Positions 16,684 through 27,066 are shown, counted from the stretch's first letter. The stretch is DNA of 55,274 nt from Oscillospiraceae bacterium (GCA_018110985.1 JAGAWT010000034.1:1-55274), one strand, 5' to 3'. Made by a program: numbers and translations. Notes: generated by a model not told the origin, from the sequence alone.

Positions 16684-17792
16684 AAATAGAAAAAGTCAGT
16701 GTTGACGGCTATAAAAACCTTGATTCGGTGGATATCTCTCCTTCGCCGGATGTGAACCTTATACTGGGGAAAAATGCCCAGGGTAAAACGAACCTTATAG
16801 AATCCATATGGCTGATGACGGGCTGCCGCTCCTTCAGAGGCACCAGAGACAAGGATTTTATAGGCTTTGAAAGGGAAAAGGCTGTTATAGACCTGCTTTA
16901 CACAGACAGTGTACGCACACAGGAGATCAGCTTTACAGCCATGAAGGGGACAAAGGAAAAGAAGATAACCCTGAACGGCGTTCCGGTGCCTTTGCTGTCA
17001 AGGCTTTTCGGAAATCTGCTGTGTGTATGTTTCACACCGGAGGATCTTTTCATATCAAAGGGATCACCAGACAAAAGAAGATCCTTTATAGACCTTTCGG
17101 CATCCCAGATAAAAAGGTCCTTTGTGTGGGCGCTCAATAAATACGAAAACCTGCTGGCACAGAGAAATTCCCTTATAAAGGATATATACAACGGGCTTTC
17201 CGACCGCTCCATGCTGGAAATATGGGATACTCAGCTGGCACAGACAGGGGCATATATATCCGTGGTGAGAGATACTTATATCCGCTCGCTGGGAAGATAT
17301 GCCACAAAGCTCTACTATGAACTGGCAGGGGAAAGGGAAAGGTTCGAGATAAGCTACAGATCCAGTATATACAAGGATCTTGAAGGAAGAACGGATCACA
17401 GCGGAGAGCTGAAGGATATATATTATTCAAGGCTTTCGGAAAACATAAACGACGACATAAGGGCAGGCTTTACGACTGCGGGCATACACCGTGACGACCT
17501 GGAAATGACCATAAACGGCTTGCCTGTAAGGGAATTCGGCTCCCAGGGGCAGCAAAGATCCGCAGCCATAGTATTAAAGACCGCACAGGCACAGATGCTC
17601 TCGGAGGATACGGGAGAAAAACCGGTCATGCTCTTTGATGATGTTCTCAGCGAGCTTGATCCGGAAAGGCAGGCTTTTGTACTTGAAAATTCTCACGGTA
17701 TGCAGGTATTTATAACAGCCTGTGACAAAAGCGCTGTTGAAAAAGACAATTCGGTAAATGTGATAAACATATCCGGAGGAAAAATAGTTTAA
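16680..17792 (+). CDS. recF: DNA replication and repair protein RecF
   Basis: An SMC-like ATPase that helps load RecA at single-stranded gaps. The 370-residue protein has Walker [13 protein letters not shown] (about 31-42), the signature region [15 protein letters not shown] (about 283-297) and Walker [13 protein letters not shown] (about 318-329). It overlaps yaaA by ATGA. Downstream the usual next gene, remB, is displaced by two AT-rich genes. Confidence 0.96.
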   Translation: MKIEKVSVDGYKNLDSVDISPSPDVNLILGKNAQGKTNLIESIWLMTGCRSFRGTRDKDFIGFEREKAVIDLLYTDSVRTQEISFTAMKGTKEKKITLNGVPVPLLSRLFGNLLCVCFTPEDLFISKGSPDKRRSFIDLSASQIKRSFVWALNKYENLLAQRNSLIKDIYNGLSDRSMLEIWDTQLAQTGAYISVVRDTYIRSLGRYATKLYYELAGERERFEISYRSSIYKDLEGRTDHSGELKDIYYSRLSENINDDIRAGFTTAGIHRDDLEMTINGLPVREFGSQGQQRSAAIVLKTAQAQMLSEDTGEKPVMLFDDVLSELDPERQAFVLENSHGMQVFITACDKSAVEKDNSVNVINISGGKIV

Positions 17793-17794
17793 AA

Positions 17795-18580
17795 ATGAAA
17801 AAGAACATAATAGGGGAAATGATTGTAAAATACTTTGAGTCTGAAAAGGAAAACGATTCTTTTTTGACGATGGGTATAGACAGCATTGTGGATCCTTTGA
17901 TAGACTCCTATCTTGAAAAACCGGAAAACAAAGGAAAGATAGGCGAATACTTTTTGAGAGATGAGCTTCGGTATATTATAAAAAAGGGCAAAAAGGGAAA
18001 AATACTGAAAAACATTATCGTAGACAAGGAAAAAGGTGAAACATCTGAGATAGATGTTATATTTATAACACAAAAAGGAATATTTGTAATAGAATATAAA
18101 AATTACTCCGGCTCGATATATGGTAATGAAAAGGATCTGTACTGGACAGAATTTTTTTCAAAGGAAAGAAAATACAGGTTTTATAATCCTGTTAAGCAAA
18201 ATGAAAATCATATAAAATGGCTGAAAAGATATCTGAAGGAAAAAACGGTCTTTTCAGAAGAAAAGATAAGATTATTCAATATAGTGGTATTTTCAGACAA
18301 AAGTAAATTACAGAATATCACTCTTGTGAGTGATGCCGAAGTGGTAAAGAAAAGTGATCTTGAGTTTTGTATAGAGAAGATTTGGAATGAGAACGAGGAC
18401 TGCTTTGAACAAGAAGAAACAGAGATGATATACAAAAAGCTCGGATTACTGACAGTTAAAGATAAAGATGAGAAAAACAAGCACATTGAAAGAATAAGAG
18501 AAGAGTACGGAAGCAGAGATGAGAAATCAAGTAAAAATAAAAGAAAAAGACCGGTCGATTATTCCGATAAATACAAATAG
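17795..18580 (+). CDS. NERD (nuclease-related) domain protein
   Basis: A 261-residue protein. Residues about 45-165 match the NERD pattern: GKIGEYFLRDELRYII, a conserved ID (EIDVIFITQKG) and VIEYKNYSGSIYG. The Asp and the EYK Glu/Lys correspond to the PD-(D/E)XK-like core of this domain. The C-terminal 80 residues are highly charged. NERD proteins often carry a topoisomerase-type zinc finger; here that finger is encoded by the next gene. The ribosome binding site is weak. Codon use is visibly more A/T-rich than recF and gyrB on either side, suggesting separate origin. A DNA-processing role is likely but unproven. Confidence 0.8.
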   Translation: MKKNIIGEMIVKYFESEKENDSFLTMGIDSIVDPLIDSYLEKPENKGKIGEYFLRDELRYIIKKGKKGKILKNIIVDKEKGETSEIDVIFITQKGIFVIEYKNYSGSIYGNEKDLYWTEFFSKERKYRFYNPVKQNENHIKWLKRYLKEKTVFSEEKIRLFNIVVFSDKSKLQNITLVSDAEVVKKSDLEFCIEKIWNENEDCFEQEETEMIYKKLGLLTVKDKDEKNKHIERIREEYGSRDEKSSKNKRKRPVDYSDKYK

Positions 18581-18638
18581 GATCCTTATTCTTCCGTATT
18601 TGGATATATAGTATGTTAATAAATATAAAAGGTGAAGT

Positions 18639-19001
18639 ATGGATATAGTTACAAAATATATTTTGTACATTATAGCAGGTATCTCGATCGGTGCTTTGAT
18701 TGTTTTTATAATGTATAAATACTATATGTATTATAAGAGAAAGACGAAAATAAGCACATACGGAAAAGGAATAAAACGTGTAAAAGAAGATGATAATGAG
18801 GAAATTCCCGCAAAAAAAGCAAAAGAGGAAATTACAAAATCCGCAGATACCGTTGAAAATGATCTGATATGTCCGAGGTGCGGGTCAGAGCTTGTTTTGA
18901 GAAAAGCAAGAAAAGGAAAAGATGCAGGAAAAAATTTCTACGGGTGCAGCAGATTTCCGAAGTGCAGATATACAAGGAGCCTTAAAATAGAGGAAAGATA
19001 A
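18639..19001 (+). CDS. membrane-anchored topoisomerase-type C4 zinc-finger protein
   Basis: A 120-residue protein with one membrane span near the N terminus (about 6-26), a basic linker, and a C-terminal zinc ribbon [16 protein letters not shown]...[13 protein letters not shown]. The four Cys are spaced as in the zf-C4_Topoisom fold at the end of topoisomerase I, which binds single-stranded DNA. It follows the NERD gene on the same strand with its own site AAAGGTGA and shares its A/T-rich codon use. The two may work as a pair, as the domains are fused in other bacteria. Confidence 0.8.
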   Translation: MDIVTKYILYIIAGISIGALIVFIMYKYYMYYKRKTKISTYGKGIKRVKEDDNEEIPAKKAKEEITKSADTVENDLICPRCGSELVLRKARKGKDAGKNFYGCSRFPKCRYTRSLKIEER

Positions 19002-19003
19002 AA

Positions 19004-19255
19004 ATGTACATCCACATAGGGAACAACAAGAGCATCAGGGATAAGGATATAATAGGGATATTTGACATAGAAGCTTCTGTCAGCGATGATACGAGAGAAT
19101 ATTTAGCTGCGGCGGGACGCAGAAATAACGCCGTTTATGTCAGCTATGAGGAAACAAAGTCTTTCATAGTATCGGTCGGAGAGGGAAGAGAAAAGGTATA
19201 CATAACAAATGTAGGTCACAGGACTCTTGCAGAAAGAGCTAAGAATAAAAAGTGA
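19004..19255 (+). CDS. remB: RemB-like (DUF370) extracellular matrix regulator family protein
   Basis: An 83-residue protein matching the DUF370 RemA/RemB family: MYIHIGNNKSIRDKDIIGIFDIE, then FIVSVGEGREKVYITNVGHRTLAER. In Bacillus the yaaB/remB gene sits between recF and gyrB, and this gene keeps that position relative to gyrB. RemA of the same family is a DNA-binding regulator of matrix and osmoprotection genes; what RemB does is less clear. It starts two bases after the zinc-finger gene. Confidence 0.85.
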   Translation: MYIHIGNNKSIRDKDIIGIFDIEASVSDDTREYLAAAGRRNNAVYVSYEETKSFIVSVGEGREKVYITNVGHRTLAERAKNKK

Positions 19256-19264
19256 TATTATCTT

Positions 19265-19295
19265 TTTTCAACAGAAGAAGATGAAATGTTGAAAA
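19265..19295 (+). repeat. TTTTCAACA / TGTTGAAAA inverted pair upstream of gyrB
   Basis: TTTTCAACA (19265-19273) and its exact inverse complement TGTTGAAAA (19287-19295) lie 24 bases before the gyrB start. They are the same two nine-base words as in the dnaA-dnaN gap. The element could be a protein-binding site or an RNA hairpin near the ribosome binding site. Confidence 0.6.
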
Positions 19296-19318
19296 GGGAA
19301 GAACAGGAAGAAAAGTAA

Positions 19319-21328
<2,010 letters not shown>

Positions 21329-21340
21329 GACAAAAAGAGC

Positions 21341-21769
21341 ATGATCGGTTTGTTGATAATTGATTTGTTGATAGCAGTGGCAGTAACAGCATGGATAGTG
21401 TTCTTTGTGATAAAGGGTTCGGAAAAGAAGGACAGGATGTTTCTGGAAGCTGTTTTTTCCAACAGTGAAAACCTTAAAAGCGGTGGAAGCTTTGAGTATA
21501 AAGGGAGATCATACAGCTTGGGAACAGAGTTAAAAAGGTACAGGATGTGTATTTCCTACATTGTTATGACTGAGGTCAGAGGTACCGACCTTGTACATGA
21601 AGATGATTTCGGTAAAATGTCGGTGATGACCGTGCTTGTCACTCTTTTCGGAGGATGGTGGGGGTTTCCGTGGGGACCGATAAGGACCATAGAAACACTT
21701 GCAAAGCACGAGGGAGAAACAATGACTGTAGGACAGCTCCTTTTCAGGATGGAAAACAATGTGGGATAG
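21341..21769 (+). CDS. membrane-anchored protein of unknown function
   Basis: A 142-residue protein with one strong N-terminal membrane span (residues 2-24) followed by a soluble part containing FEYKGRSYSLGTELKRYRMC and a second, weaker hydrophobic stretch (VMTVLVTLFGGWWGFPWGP, about 95-113). I do not recognise the family. The start at 21341 is 12 bases after gyrB and the stop is nine bases before aroQ, so it is probably read with both. Confidence 0.65.
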   Translation: MIGLLIIDLLIAVAVTAWIVFFVIKGSEKKDRMFLEAVFSNSENLKSGGSFEYKGRSYSLGTELKRYRMCISYIVMTEVRGTDLVHEDDFGKMSVMTVLVTLFGGWWGFPWGPIRTIETLAKHEGETMTVGQLLFRMENNVG

Positions 21770-21778
21770 AGGAAAAAT

Positions 21779-22201
21779 ATGAAAAAGATACTTATCATGA
21801 ACGGTCCCAACCTTAATTTGCTGGGTGTAAGGGAGCCGGGCATATACGGCGGCGACAGCCTTTCATCCATAAATGAGGAGATAAGGAAAAAGGCAGAGGA
21901 AAAGGGCATGGAAACGGATTTTTTCCAGTCCAACCATGAGGGAGAGCTGATAGACAGGCTCCATGCAGCTATGGGGAAGTATGACGGCATAATCTTCAAT
22001 GCGGGAGCATACACCCATTACAGCTACGCCATAAGGGATGCCATAGCCGCCATAAAGGTCCCTGTCATAGAGGTGCATATATCAAATGTACACACAAGGG
22101 AGGAATTCCGCCATAAGTCGGTCATATCTCCCGTATGTGTGGGAGTTGTGGCAGGGCTTGGAAAGAAAAGTTATATATGTGCCCTGGAATACTTTGCGTA
22201 A
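21779..22201 (+). CDS. aroQ: 3-dehydroquinate dehydratase, type II
   Basis: Converts 3-dehydroquinate to 3-dehydroshikimate in the shikimate pathway. The 140-residue protein has the type II features: ILIMNGPNLNLLGVREPGIYG with the catalytic Tyr (Y24 region), FFQSNHEGELIDRLH, IIFNAGAYTHYSYAIRDA and VIEVHISNVHTREEFRHKS. Type II enzymes are dodecamers. ATG 21779 follows GAGGAAAAAT. No other shikimate genes are in the window. Confidence 0.95.
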   Translation: MKKILIMNGPNLNLLGVREPGIYGGDSLSSINEEIRKKAEEKGMETDFFQSNHEGELIDRLHAAMGKYDGIIFNAGAYTHYSYAIRDAIAAIKVPVIEVHISNVHTREEFRHKSVISPVCVGVVAGLGKKSYICALEYFA

Positions 22202-22204
22202 AGT

Positions 22205-22234
22205 ACCGACAGCCAACAAGCATGACCGACAGCC
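22205..22234 (+). repeat. ACCGACAGCC direct repeat, inverse form of the dispersed repeat core
   Basis: ACCGACAGCC at 22205-22214 recurs at 22225-22234 in the gap after aroQ. Its complement GGCTGTCGGT matches the core of the repeats at 41488-41681 and 49770-50031. Confidence 0.5.
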
Positions 22235-22270
22235 TGAAATTAAGGTCACATTGCTGAAAAGGGTGATAGG

Positions 22271-22915
22271 ATGAGGAGAAAAAAGGAGATATTTCTTGAT
22301 TTTACATCCCTGCTGGATGTGACTATGATAATTCTTTTCTTCTTCATCATAACATACAGCACCCAGACCGCAAAAGCCGTGACTGAGGCGGAGGAAAGAA
22401 AAAAGGCAGCAGAGGAGAGCCTTGAAAGGGCAGCAGTCCTTGAAAAGGAGCTTGAAGAGGAAAAGGAAAGCCTGATGGAAGAAAGGGCAGGATTTGAGGA
22501 GGAAAGGAACAGGGAGCTTGAAAGGCTCTACGGTGCCTCCGAAAGGACTGCCTACGACATAGCCGCCATGAATGCCTTTGACAAGGGAAACAATGTAAAG
22601 ATATACCTTGACAACGAGAATATATACGAAGACGGCTGGAAAATAAGGATATATTCGGGGAATGAGGAAATAAAGGAGATATCCAAGGGAACGGACATTG
22701 CAAAGGGGATAAAAAGCGCCTTTGAGGCAGCGGGGATCACAAGTGAAGATGTGATACTTGCCGAAATGATATATGACGGTTCCAAAAGAGACTCCTACAA
22801 CGCATATGAGAGCACGGACAAGGCTCTGAAGGCACTCAGGAACGAATATACCAACCTGTATGTTTCCATGACCGACCTGCACGGTATGAAAGAAAGGATG
22901 AATGATAATGAGTAA
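22271..22915 (+). CDS. ExbD/TolR- or MotB-like membrane protein
   Basis: A 214-residue protein with a short basic cytoplasmic N terminus and one membrane span (about 13-32). The span opens with FTSLLDVTMIILFFF, placing an Asp at the position of the proton-carrying Asp of ExbD/TolR/MotB. A charged coiled coil (about 38-82, rich in Glu and Lys) and a globular extracytoplasmic domain follow. These features suggest a stator-type subunit of a proton-driven motor. It overlaps the next gene, which has an ExbD-like soluble domain. An ExbB-like partner is encoded at 38872-39381. The family call rests on topology and the Asp, so it is moderate. Confidence 0.65.
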   Translation: MRRKKEIFLDFTSLLDVTMIILFFFIITYSTQTAKAVTEAEERKKAAEESLERAAVLEKELEEEKESLMEERAGFEEERNRELERLYGASERTAYDIAAMNAFDKGNNVKIYLDNENIYEDGWKIRIYSGNEEIKEISKGTDIAKGIKSAFEAAGITSEDVILAEMIYDGSKRDSYNAYESTDKALKALRNEYTNLYVSMTDLHGMKERMNDNE

Positions 22916-23333
22916 GAAAACAAAGGGAAAAGGATCCGGTGGTATCATCATAGTGATACTCATCATAATCATCATAGTGGTGCTTTTTCTTTTATTCGGC
23001 AAGGGATTCGGATTCGGGAACGGAACAGGATTCGGGACCGGGAACAGCAGTGAAAGCTCACAGAGCACACAGGCACAGGCAGAAGAGACTTCCGCAGCCG
23101 CCCGGGAAAGCGGAAACAGGACAGTTGAAAAGATAACCGTTGAGGAAGGCTCATATATCTACAACAACAGTACGATGGAGCTTGAAGATATAGTTTCACA
23201 GCTTACGGCAAAGGAAGATGAGTTTACCGTAGAGATAGTGAACAAGGAGGGCTCCAAGGATGCTGTTGATGCTCTTGCAGCAGTGCTCGATGAAAACGGC
23301 ATAAGCTTCAGTGTGACAGAGCAGGCAGAATGA
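22908..23333 (+). CDS. small membrane protein with ExbD-like extracytoplasmic domain
   Basis: A protein of about 141 residues with a Lys/Gly-rich N terminus, one very hydrophobic span rich in Ile (about 12-30), a Gly-Phe-Asn-Thr repeat linker and a Ser/Gln-rich stretch. The C-terminal domain of about 65 residues (KITVEEGSYIYNNSTMELED, then VDALAAVLDENGISF) resembles the periplasmic fold of ExbD. It lacks the Asp in the span, so it may be an accessory rather than a proton-conducting subunit. ATG 22908 is chosen for its spacing from AAAGGATG; an ATG six bases upstream is also possible. It overlaps the preceding gene by 8 bases. Confidence 0.6.
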   Translation: MSKKTKGKGSGGIIIVILIIIIIVVLFLLFGKGFGFGNGTGFGTGNSSESSQSTQAQAEETSAAARESGNRTVEKITVEEGSYIYNNSTMELEDIVSQLTAKEDEFTVEIVNKEGSKDAVDALAAVLDENGISFSVTEQAE

Positions 23334-23525
23334 TTTGTGCAAAATAACTTTTTATGAGCTTTATAAAAAGAGTATTTTGTTTATTCAAACGAAGTTGAAA
23401 AAACTTCTTGCAATTTAGCTCCGATTATGATAACATAGATATGTTACAGACAAAGAAGGGTAGAAGAAACTTTGTTTTTGTGAAAATCTCTGCTTGTACG
23501 GCAGTATTTAAGGAGGTGCAGCCCG

Positions 23526-23714
23526 ATGGCAAAATGTGATATATGCGGAAAGGGCGTTACTTTCGGTATTAAGGTCTCCCACTCTCATCGTCGTTCAAAC
23601 AGAGCATGGAAGCCTAATGTAAAGCGTGTAAAGGCTATTGTGAACGGTACTCCCACACACATTCATGTCTGCACAAGATGTCTTCGTTCCGGCAAGGTCG
23701 AAAGAGCTGTGTGA
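23526..23714 (+). CDS. rpmB: 50S ribosomal protein L28
   Basis: A 62-residue L28. The two CxxC pairs (CDIC near the N terminus and CTRC near residue 50) show the zinc-binding (C+) form. The core KVSHSHRRSNRAWKPNVKRV is typical. ATG 23526 follows AAGGAGGTG at 23511-23519. It stands alone, with an A/T-rich gap of 190 bases before it (possible weak promoter around 23407-23435) and a terminator after it. Confidence 0.97.
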   Translation: MAKCDICGKGVTFGIKVSHSHRRSNRAWKPNVKRVKAIVNGTPTHIHVCTRCLRSGKVERAV

Positions 23715-23739
23715 TCAAGGCTTTACGATACAGAAAGAC

Positions 23740-23776
23740 ATATCCGCCTCTTTTCAAAAAGGGGCGGATATTTTTG
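23740..23776 (+). terminator. rpmB terminator
   Basis: ATATCCGCCTCTTTT (23740-23754) pairs with AAAAGGGGCGGATAT (to 23771) around a short loop and is followed by a T run. Confidence 0.85.
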
Positions 23777-23841
23777 TGTAAAATGTAGCAAAATAACCAT
23801 ATAACTGCCCTGAAATTTATTACGGCTTGTATGAAAAATGC

Positions 23842-23871
23842 TTGACAAACGGTCTTTATGTAGGGTATAAT
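23842..23871 (+). promoter_or_regulatory. strong promoter for rpmH
   Basis: A perfect TTGACA (23842-23847) and a perfect TATAAT (23866-23871) are 18 bases apart, about 90 bases before rpmH. Confidence 0.88.
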
Positions 23872-23958
23872 AGTAAATTGACGGGGTGTCTAAAGGGATA
23901 ATTGTCTTTATTTGAAAATATCGGAGATACCCGGAAATCTGATAAGGAGGAAGGAATA

Positions 23959-24093
23959 ATGAAGAGAACATACCAGCCCAAGAAGCTCCAGAGAAAGAAG
24001 GAGCACGGCTTTATGAAGAGAATGGCTACCAAGAACGGACGCAAGGTACTTGCAAGAAGAAGAGCCAAGGGCAGAAAGTCACTTACTTATTGA
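23959..24093 (+). CDS. rpmH: 50S ribosomal protein L34
   Basis: The 44-residue L34, [18 protein letters not shown] onward, ends with the usual [16 protein letters not shown] 23959 follows AAGGAGGAAGG. In most Firmicutes rpmH lies beside dnaA on the opposite strand; here it is 9 kb downstream on the same strand, together with rnpA, yidD, yidC and khpB. Confidence 0.98.
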   Translation: MKRTYQPKKLQRKKEHGFMKRMATKNGRKVLARRRAKGRKSLTY

Positions 24094-24185
24094 TCCTACG
24101 GGATGATGAGTGTGTTGTTCCCGTGATGCAGAGCAGACAGCGGGAAAGACAGCAGAGGAAAGTCACGACAAAAGGCTTGAACATT

Positions 24186-24247
24186 GACCACATATACCGC
24201 AGGCCGGAAAACTGACTTATGGTATAGGTGGTCTGTTATTTTTTTGG
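24186..24247 (+). terminator. terminator after rpmH
   Basis: GACCAC-A-TATACC (24186-24198) pairs with GGTATA-G-GTGGTC (24221-24233) and is followed by TGTTATTTTTTT. It separates rpmH from rnpA, so high rpmH expression need not carry through to rnpA. The 90 bases before it (24094-24185) hold a small dyad TCCCG/CGGGA and no gene. Confidence 0.8.
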
Positions 24248-24307
24248 AAGCAGGAAGCAGGAAAGAGTGATCCTTTCGGCAGCTTTTTGTCTTCTGACCT
24301 CTAAGTT

Positions 24308-24718
24308 ATGGTTTTTGAAGTAATAAACGACAACAAGGATTTTTCCCGTGCCTATTCAAAAGGAAAGGCGTGCGGCAGCGGTGTGTGCCTTGCCTATTAC
24401 AGGAAAAACGGCACAGGCAGGAAAAGGCTGGGCATCTCCACTCCCAAAAAGGTGGGGAATGCAGTGGAGAGAAGCAGGGCAAGGCGTATCATAAGAGCCG
24501 CTTATACTGCTTTTTACGACAGCTTTCCTCCCGGCTTTGACATAGTGGTGTGTGCCCGTGAGCATACTCCGCACTGCAAGAGCATCGACATAGGAAGATT
24601 CTTTGAAAAGAAGCTGATACCTGCCATGAACACCAATGGTGTGAAAAGCAGCGGGAAAAAGTTATCCGGAGACACGACAGGGAAAAAAAGTGGACAGGGT
24701 AAAGGAAAAGATAATTAA
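24308..24718 (+). CDS. rnpA: ribonuclease P protein component
   Basis: The protein cofactor of RNase P, which trims tRNA 5' ends. The 136-residue protein contains the RNR-type motif [20 protein letters not shown] (about 46-65) and the usual alpha-beta core. The last 25 residues are a low-complexity Lys/Gly/Ser tail not needed for the fold. The ribosome binding site before ATG 24308 is weak. It overlaps yidD by 29 bases. Confidence 0.95.
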   Translation: MVFEVINDNKDFSRAYSKGKACGSGVCLAYYRKNGTGRKRLGISTPKKVGNAVERSRARRIIRAAYTAFYDSFPPGFDIVVCAREHTPHCKSIDIGRFFEKKLIPAMNTNGVKSSGKKLSGDTTGKKSGQGKGKDN

Positions 24719-24986
24719 ACTGCCGAGGCTGATATTTACACTGCCTATAAGGTTCTACAAAAAGTTCATATCGCCCTACAAGATGCCCTGCTGCAAGTAT
24801 TATCCGAGCTGCAGCACCTACACTCTTACAGCCATAGAAAGGTTTGGAGCACTGAGAGGGTGTGCCCTGGGAGCATGGAGGCTGCTCAGGTGCAATCCAT
24901 GGTCCCTCGGAGGGATCGACCCTGTTCCGGAAAAGATAACATTCGGGATGAAAAGAAAAGAAGAAGGAGAGAATCCGTCTCTCTGA
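24690..24986 (+). CDS. yidD: membrane protein insertion efficiency factor YidD
   Basis: A 98-residue protein with the family hallmark [50 protein letters not shown] (conserved Cys, YPSCS and RCNPW). It helps YidC-dependent insertion of membrane proteins at the cytoplasmic membrane. The start is GTG at 24690, inside the rnpA tail, giving a 29-base overlap as is common for this pair. Confidence 0.95.
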   Translation: MDRVKEKIIKLPRLIFTLPIRFYKKFISPYKMPCCKYYPSCSTYTLTAIERFGALRGCALGAWRLLRCNPWSLGGIDPVPEKITFGMKRKEEGENPSL

Positions 24987-25052
24987 GAAGACAAAGCAGG
25001 TGATCTTATCTCATTTTTATCACAGATCATAGGCTATCCCCTGGGATGGCTC

Positions 25053-26162
25053 ATGTGGTTGGTATATAAGCTGGTAAAAAACTACGGTATAGCAATACTG
25101 ATATTCACTGTGCTGACAAGGCTCATAACATTCCCTCTGTCGGTGCAGCAGCAAAAATCAATGGCAGCCACCTCTGCCATAAACCCCAAGCTCGAAAGGC
25201 TGAAAAAGCAGTACGCAAACAACCAGCAGAAGCTGCAGGAAGAGCAGATGAAGCTGTACAGCGAAGAGGGGATAAACCCGATGGCATCCTGCCTTCCCAT
25301 GCTGATACAGCTTATACTCCTGTGGGGCGTATTTGATGTTATATACAGACCCATATCCTACATAATAAGACTTAACAAGGAAACACTTGAAACACTGAAA
25401 AATGTAGCAGCACCTCTCTTTGAGGGCAATGCGGCATTCAATGCAAGACCGGAGCTATACCTTCTGCAATCCGTTCAGAGCGACCCTAATTACTATCTGA
25501 ACAACGGGATATCTGCTGATGTGGTAAATTCCATACTGGAATTCCAGAACAAGATATTCGGCGTGGTGGATCTGGGAGTTATACCCAAGACGGTCTTTGA
25601 CAACGGTCTTGACAAGATAGTGTTCAGTCCCGCAAATGTGGGACTGATGCTCATACCCATAATAGCAGGACTTTTACAGCTTGCAACATCCATCTATTCC
25701 ACCGCAAAGCAGAAGAAGATGAACCCTGATGCGGCAGACCAGATGAAGAGCATGAACCTTATGCTCTACTTCATGCCCCTGTTCTCTGTGTACATAGGTT
25801 TTACCTATGCTTCGGGTCTCGGCTTTTACTGGATCTGCTCCTCACTGGTGGGAATAATACAGAATGTAGTCCTCAACAGGATCTATACACCGGAGTATGT
25901 ACAGAAGCTCATCGAAAAGGATAAGCTGAAAAACAAGAACAAGAAGCGCAGCGGCATCATGGAAAAGTACAATGAGATGATGAAGGAACAGCTTGCCGCA
26001 GCACAGAATGAGGGAAAGGAAAGCGCAAAGGTCGAGAAGATACCCGCAGAGGGAAGGCTTTCAAACTCCCAGATGAAGGATTACGAGAGAAGAATAATAG
26101 CAGAGGCGAGAAGAAGACAGGCGGAAAAGTACGGTGACGATCCGGACGATGATTCGGAATAA
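25053..26162 (+). CDS. yidC: membrane protein insertase YidC/OxaA family
   Basis: Inserts proteins into the cytoplasmic membrane with or after the Sec translocon. The protein has five core membrane spans, with a charged hairpin (about 35-75, many Lys and Gln) between the first two, as in YidC. Spans lie near 5-30, 80-105, 200-220, 240-260 and 262-282, followed by a basic tail. From ATG 25053 it is 369 residues. In-frame sequence upstream encodes SFLSQIIGYPLGWL, which matches usual YidC N termini, but offers no ATG, GTG or TTG. AGGTGAT at 24998-25004 would suit a rare ATC start near 25008. Confidence 0.93.
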   Translation: MWLVYKLVKNYGIAILIFTVLTRLITFPLSVQQQKSMAATSAINPKLERLKKQYANNQQKLQEEQMKLYSEEGINPMASCLPMLIQLILLWGVFDVIYRPISYIIRLNKETLETLKNVAAPLFEGNAAFNARPELYLLQSVQSDPNYYLNNGISADVVNSILEFQNKIFGVVDLGVIPKTVFDNGLDKIVFSPANVGLMLIPIIAGLLQLATSIYSTAKQKKMNPDAADQMKSMNLMLYFMPLFSVYIGFTYASGLGFYWICSSLVGIIQNVVLNRIYTPEYVQKLIEKDKLKNKNKKRSGIMEKYNEMMKEQLAAAQNEGKESAKVEKIPAEGRLSNSQMKDYERRIIAEARRRQAEKYGDDPDDDSE

Positions 26163-26210
26163 AAGGATGCAAAACATATAGAGAGGGAACAGACCCGAAA
26201 GGAAAAGATA

Positions 26211-27062
26211 ATGAAGAAACAGTTTACCGCCGACTCCATCGAGGAGGCAGCAGAGCTTGCCGTAAAGGAATTCGGAGTTGAAAAGGACAGGATAACATTT
26301 ACTACCATAGACGAGGGAAAAAAGGGTATACTCGGTTTCGGAAAGGCACAGGCAGTGGTAGAGGCAGAGTATGAGCCTACCAAGACAGAGACAGCTCTTG
26401 AATACCTGGCAGAGGTCCTTTCCGCAATGGGTGTGGATGCGGAGCTTGTAGCCGAGGAAGGCGAAGAGGGCGCCGTTATCGACATTCAGGGAGATATGAC
26501 GGGTACGGTCATCGGCAGAAGGGGAGAGACCCTGGACGCATTGCAGTACCTGGCATCCATGGCAGCCAACAAGAGCGACAAGGATTATTATCGTATCAGC
26601 CTTGATTCCTGCGGTTACAGGGAGAAGAGAAAGGCTATTCTCGAGGAACTGGCAAAGAAGATAGCCAAGACCGTTCAGAGAACAGGCAGAAGCACCACTC
26701 TTGAGCCTATGAACCCCTACGAAAGGCGCATAATCCATGCCACTATCGGAGATATAGAGGGAGTTACCTCAAAGTCCGTAGGTGAGGAGCCTTACAGGAA
26801 GGTAGTCATTTCCTCCACCAATCCCAGAAAGTTTGAACACAAGGGAGAAAGAGGAGGAAGACATTCCGGCGGCAGAGGCAGAGGCGGCTACGATAAGGGC
26901 AGCTATGACAAGGGTTACGACAAGGGCGGATTTGAAAGAAAGAGAGATCCCCACTCAATGGATCTTATGAAGACATCCTTTGAGAAGGATTACAAAAAGC
27001 CCCGTCCTGAGGACAATCTTCTTTCCGGAGACCTTTACGGAAGACTTGATATAGACTATTAA
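26211..27062 (+). CDS. khpB: RNA-binding protein KhpB (Jag)
   Basis: A 283-residue protein with the N-terminal Jag domain (1-50: FTADSIEEAAELAVKEF, then KGILGFGKAQAVV), a KH domain (GTVIGRRGETLDALQYLA, about 102-119) and an R3H domain (MNPYERRIIHATI, about 167-179). A long C-terminal Gly/Arg/Tyr/Lys repeat tail (about 200-245) is unusual and resembles RGG-type RNA-binding regions. KhpB binds RNA and affects cell elongation in other Gram-positive bacteria. It keeps its usual place after yidC. Confidence 0.93.
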   Translation: MKKQFTADSIEEAAELAVKEFGVEKDRITFTTIDEGKKGILGFGKAQAVVEAEYEPTKTETALEYLAEVLSAMGVDAELVAEEGEEGAVIDIQGDMTGTVIGRRGETLDALQYLASMAANKSDKDYYRISLDSCGYREKRKAILEELAKKIAKTVQRTGRSTTLEPMNPYERRIIHATIGDIEGVTSKSVGEEPYRKVVISSTNPRKFEHKGERGGRHSGGRGRGGYDKGSYDKGYDKGGFERKRDPHSMDLMKTSFEKDYKKPRPEDNLLSGDLYGRLDIDY

Positions 27063-27066
27063 AAGC

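Noticed and set aside
24155-24164. GAGGAAAGTC after rpmH, resembling the P4 motif of RNase P RNA
   Set aside because: The gap is far too short for RNase P RNA, and the other conserved segments are absent; it is followed by an ordinary terminator.
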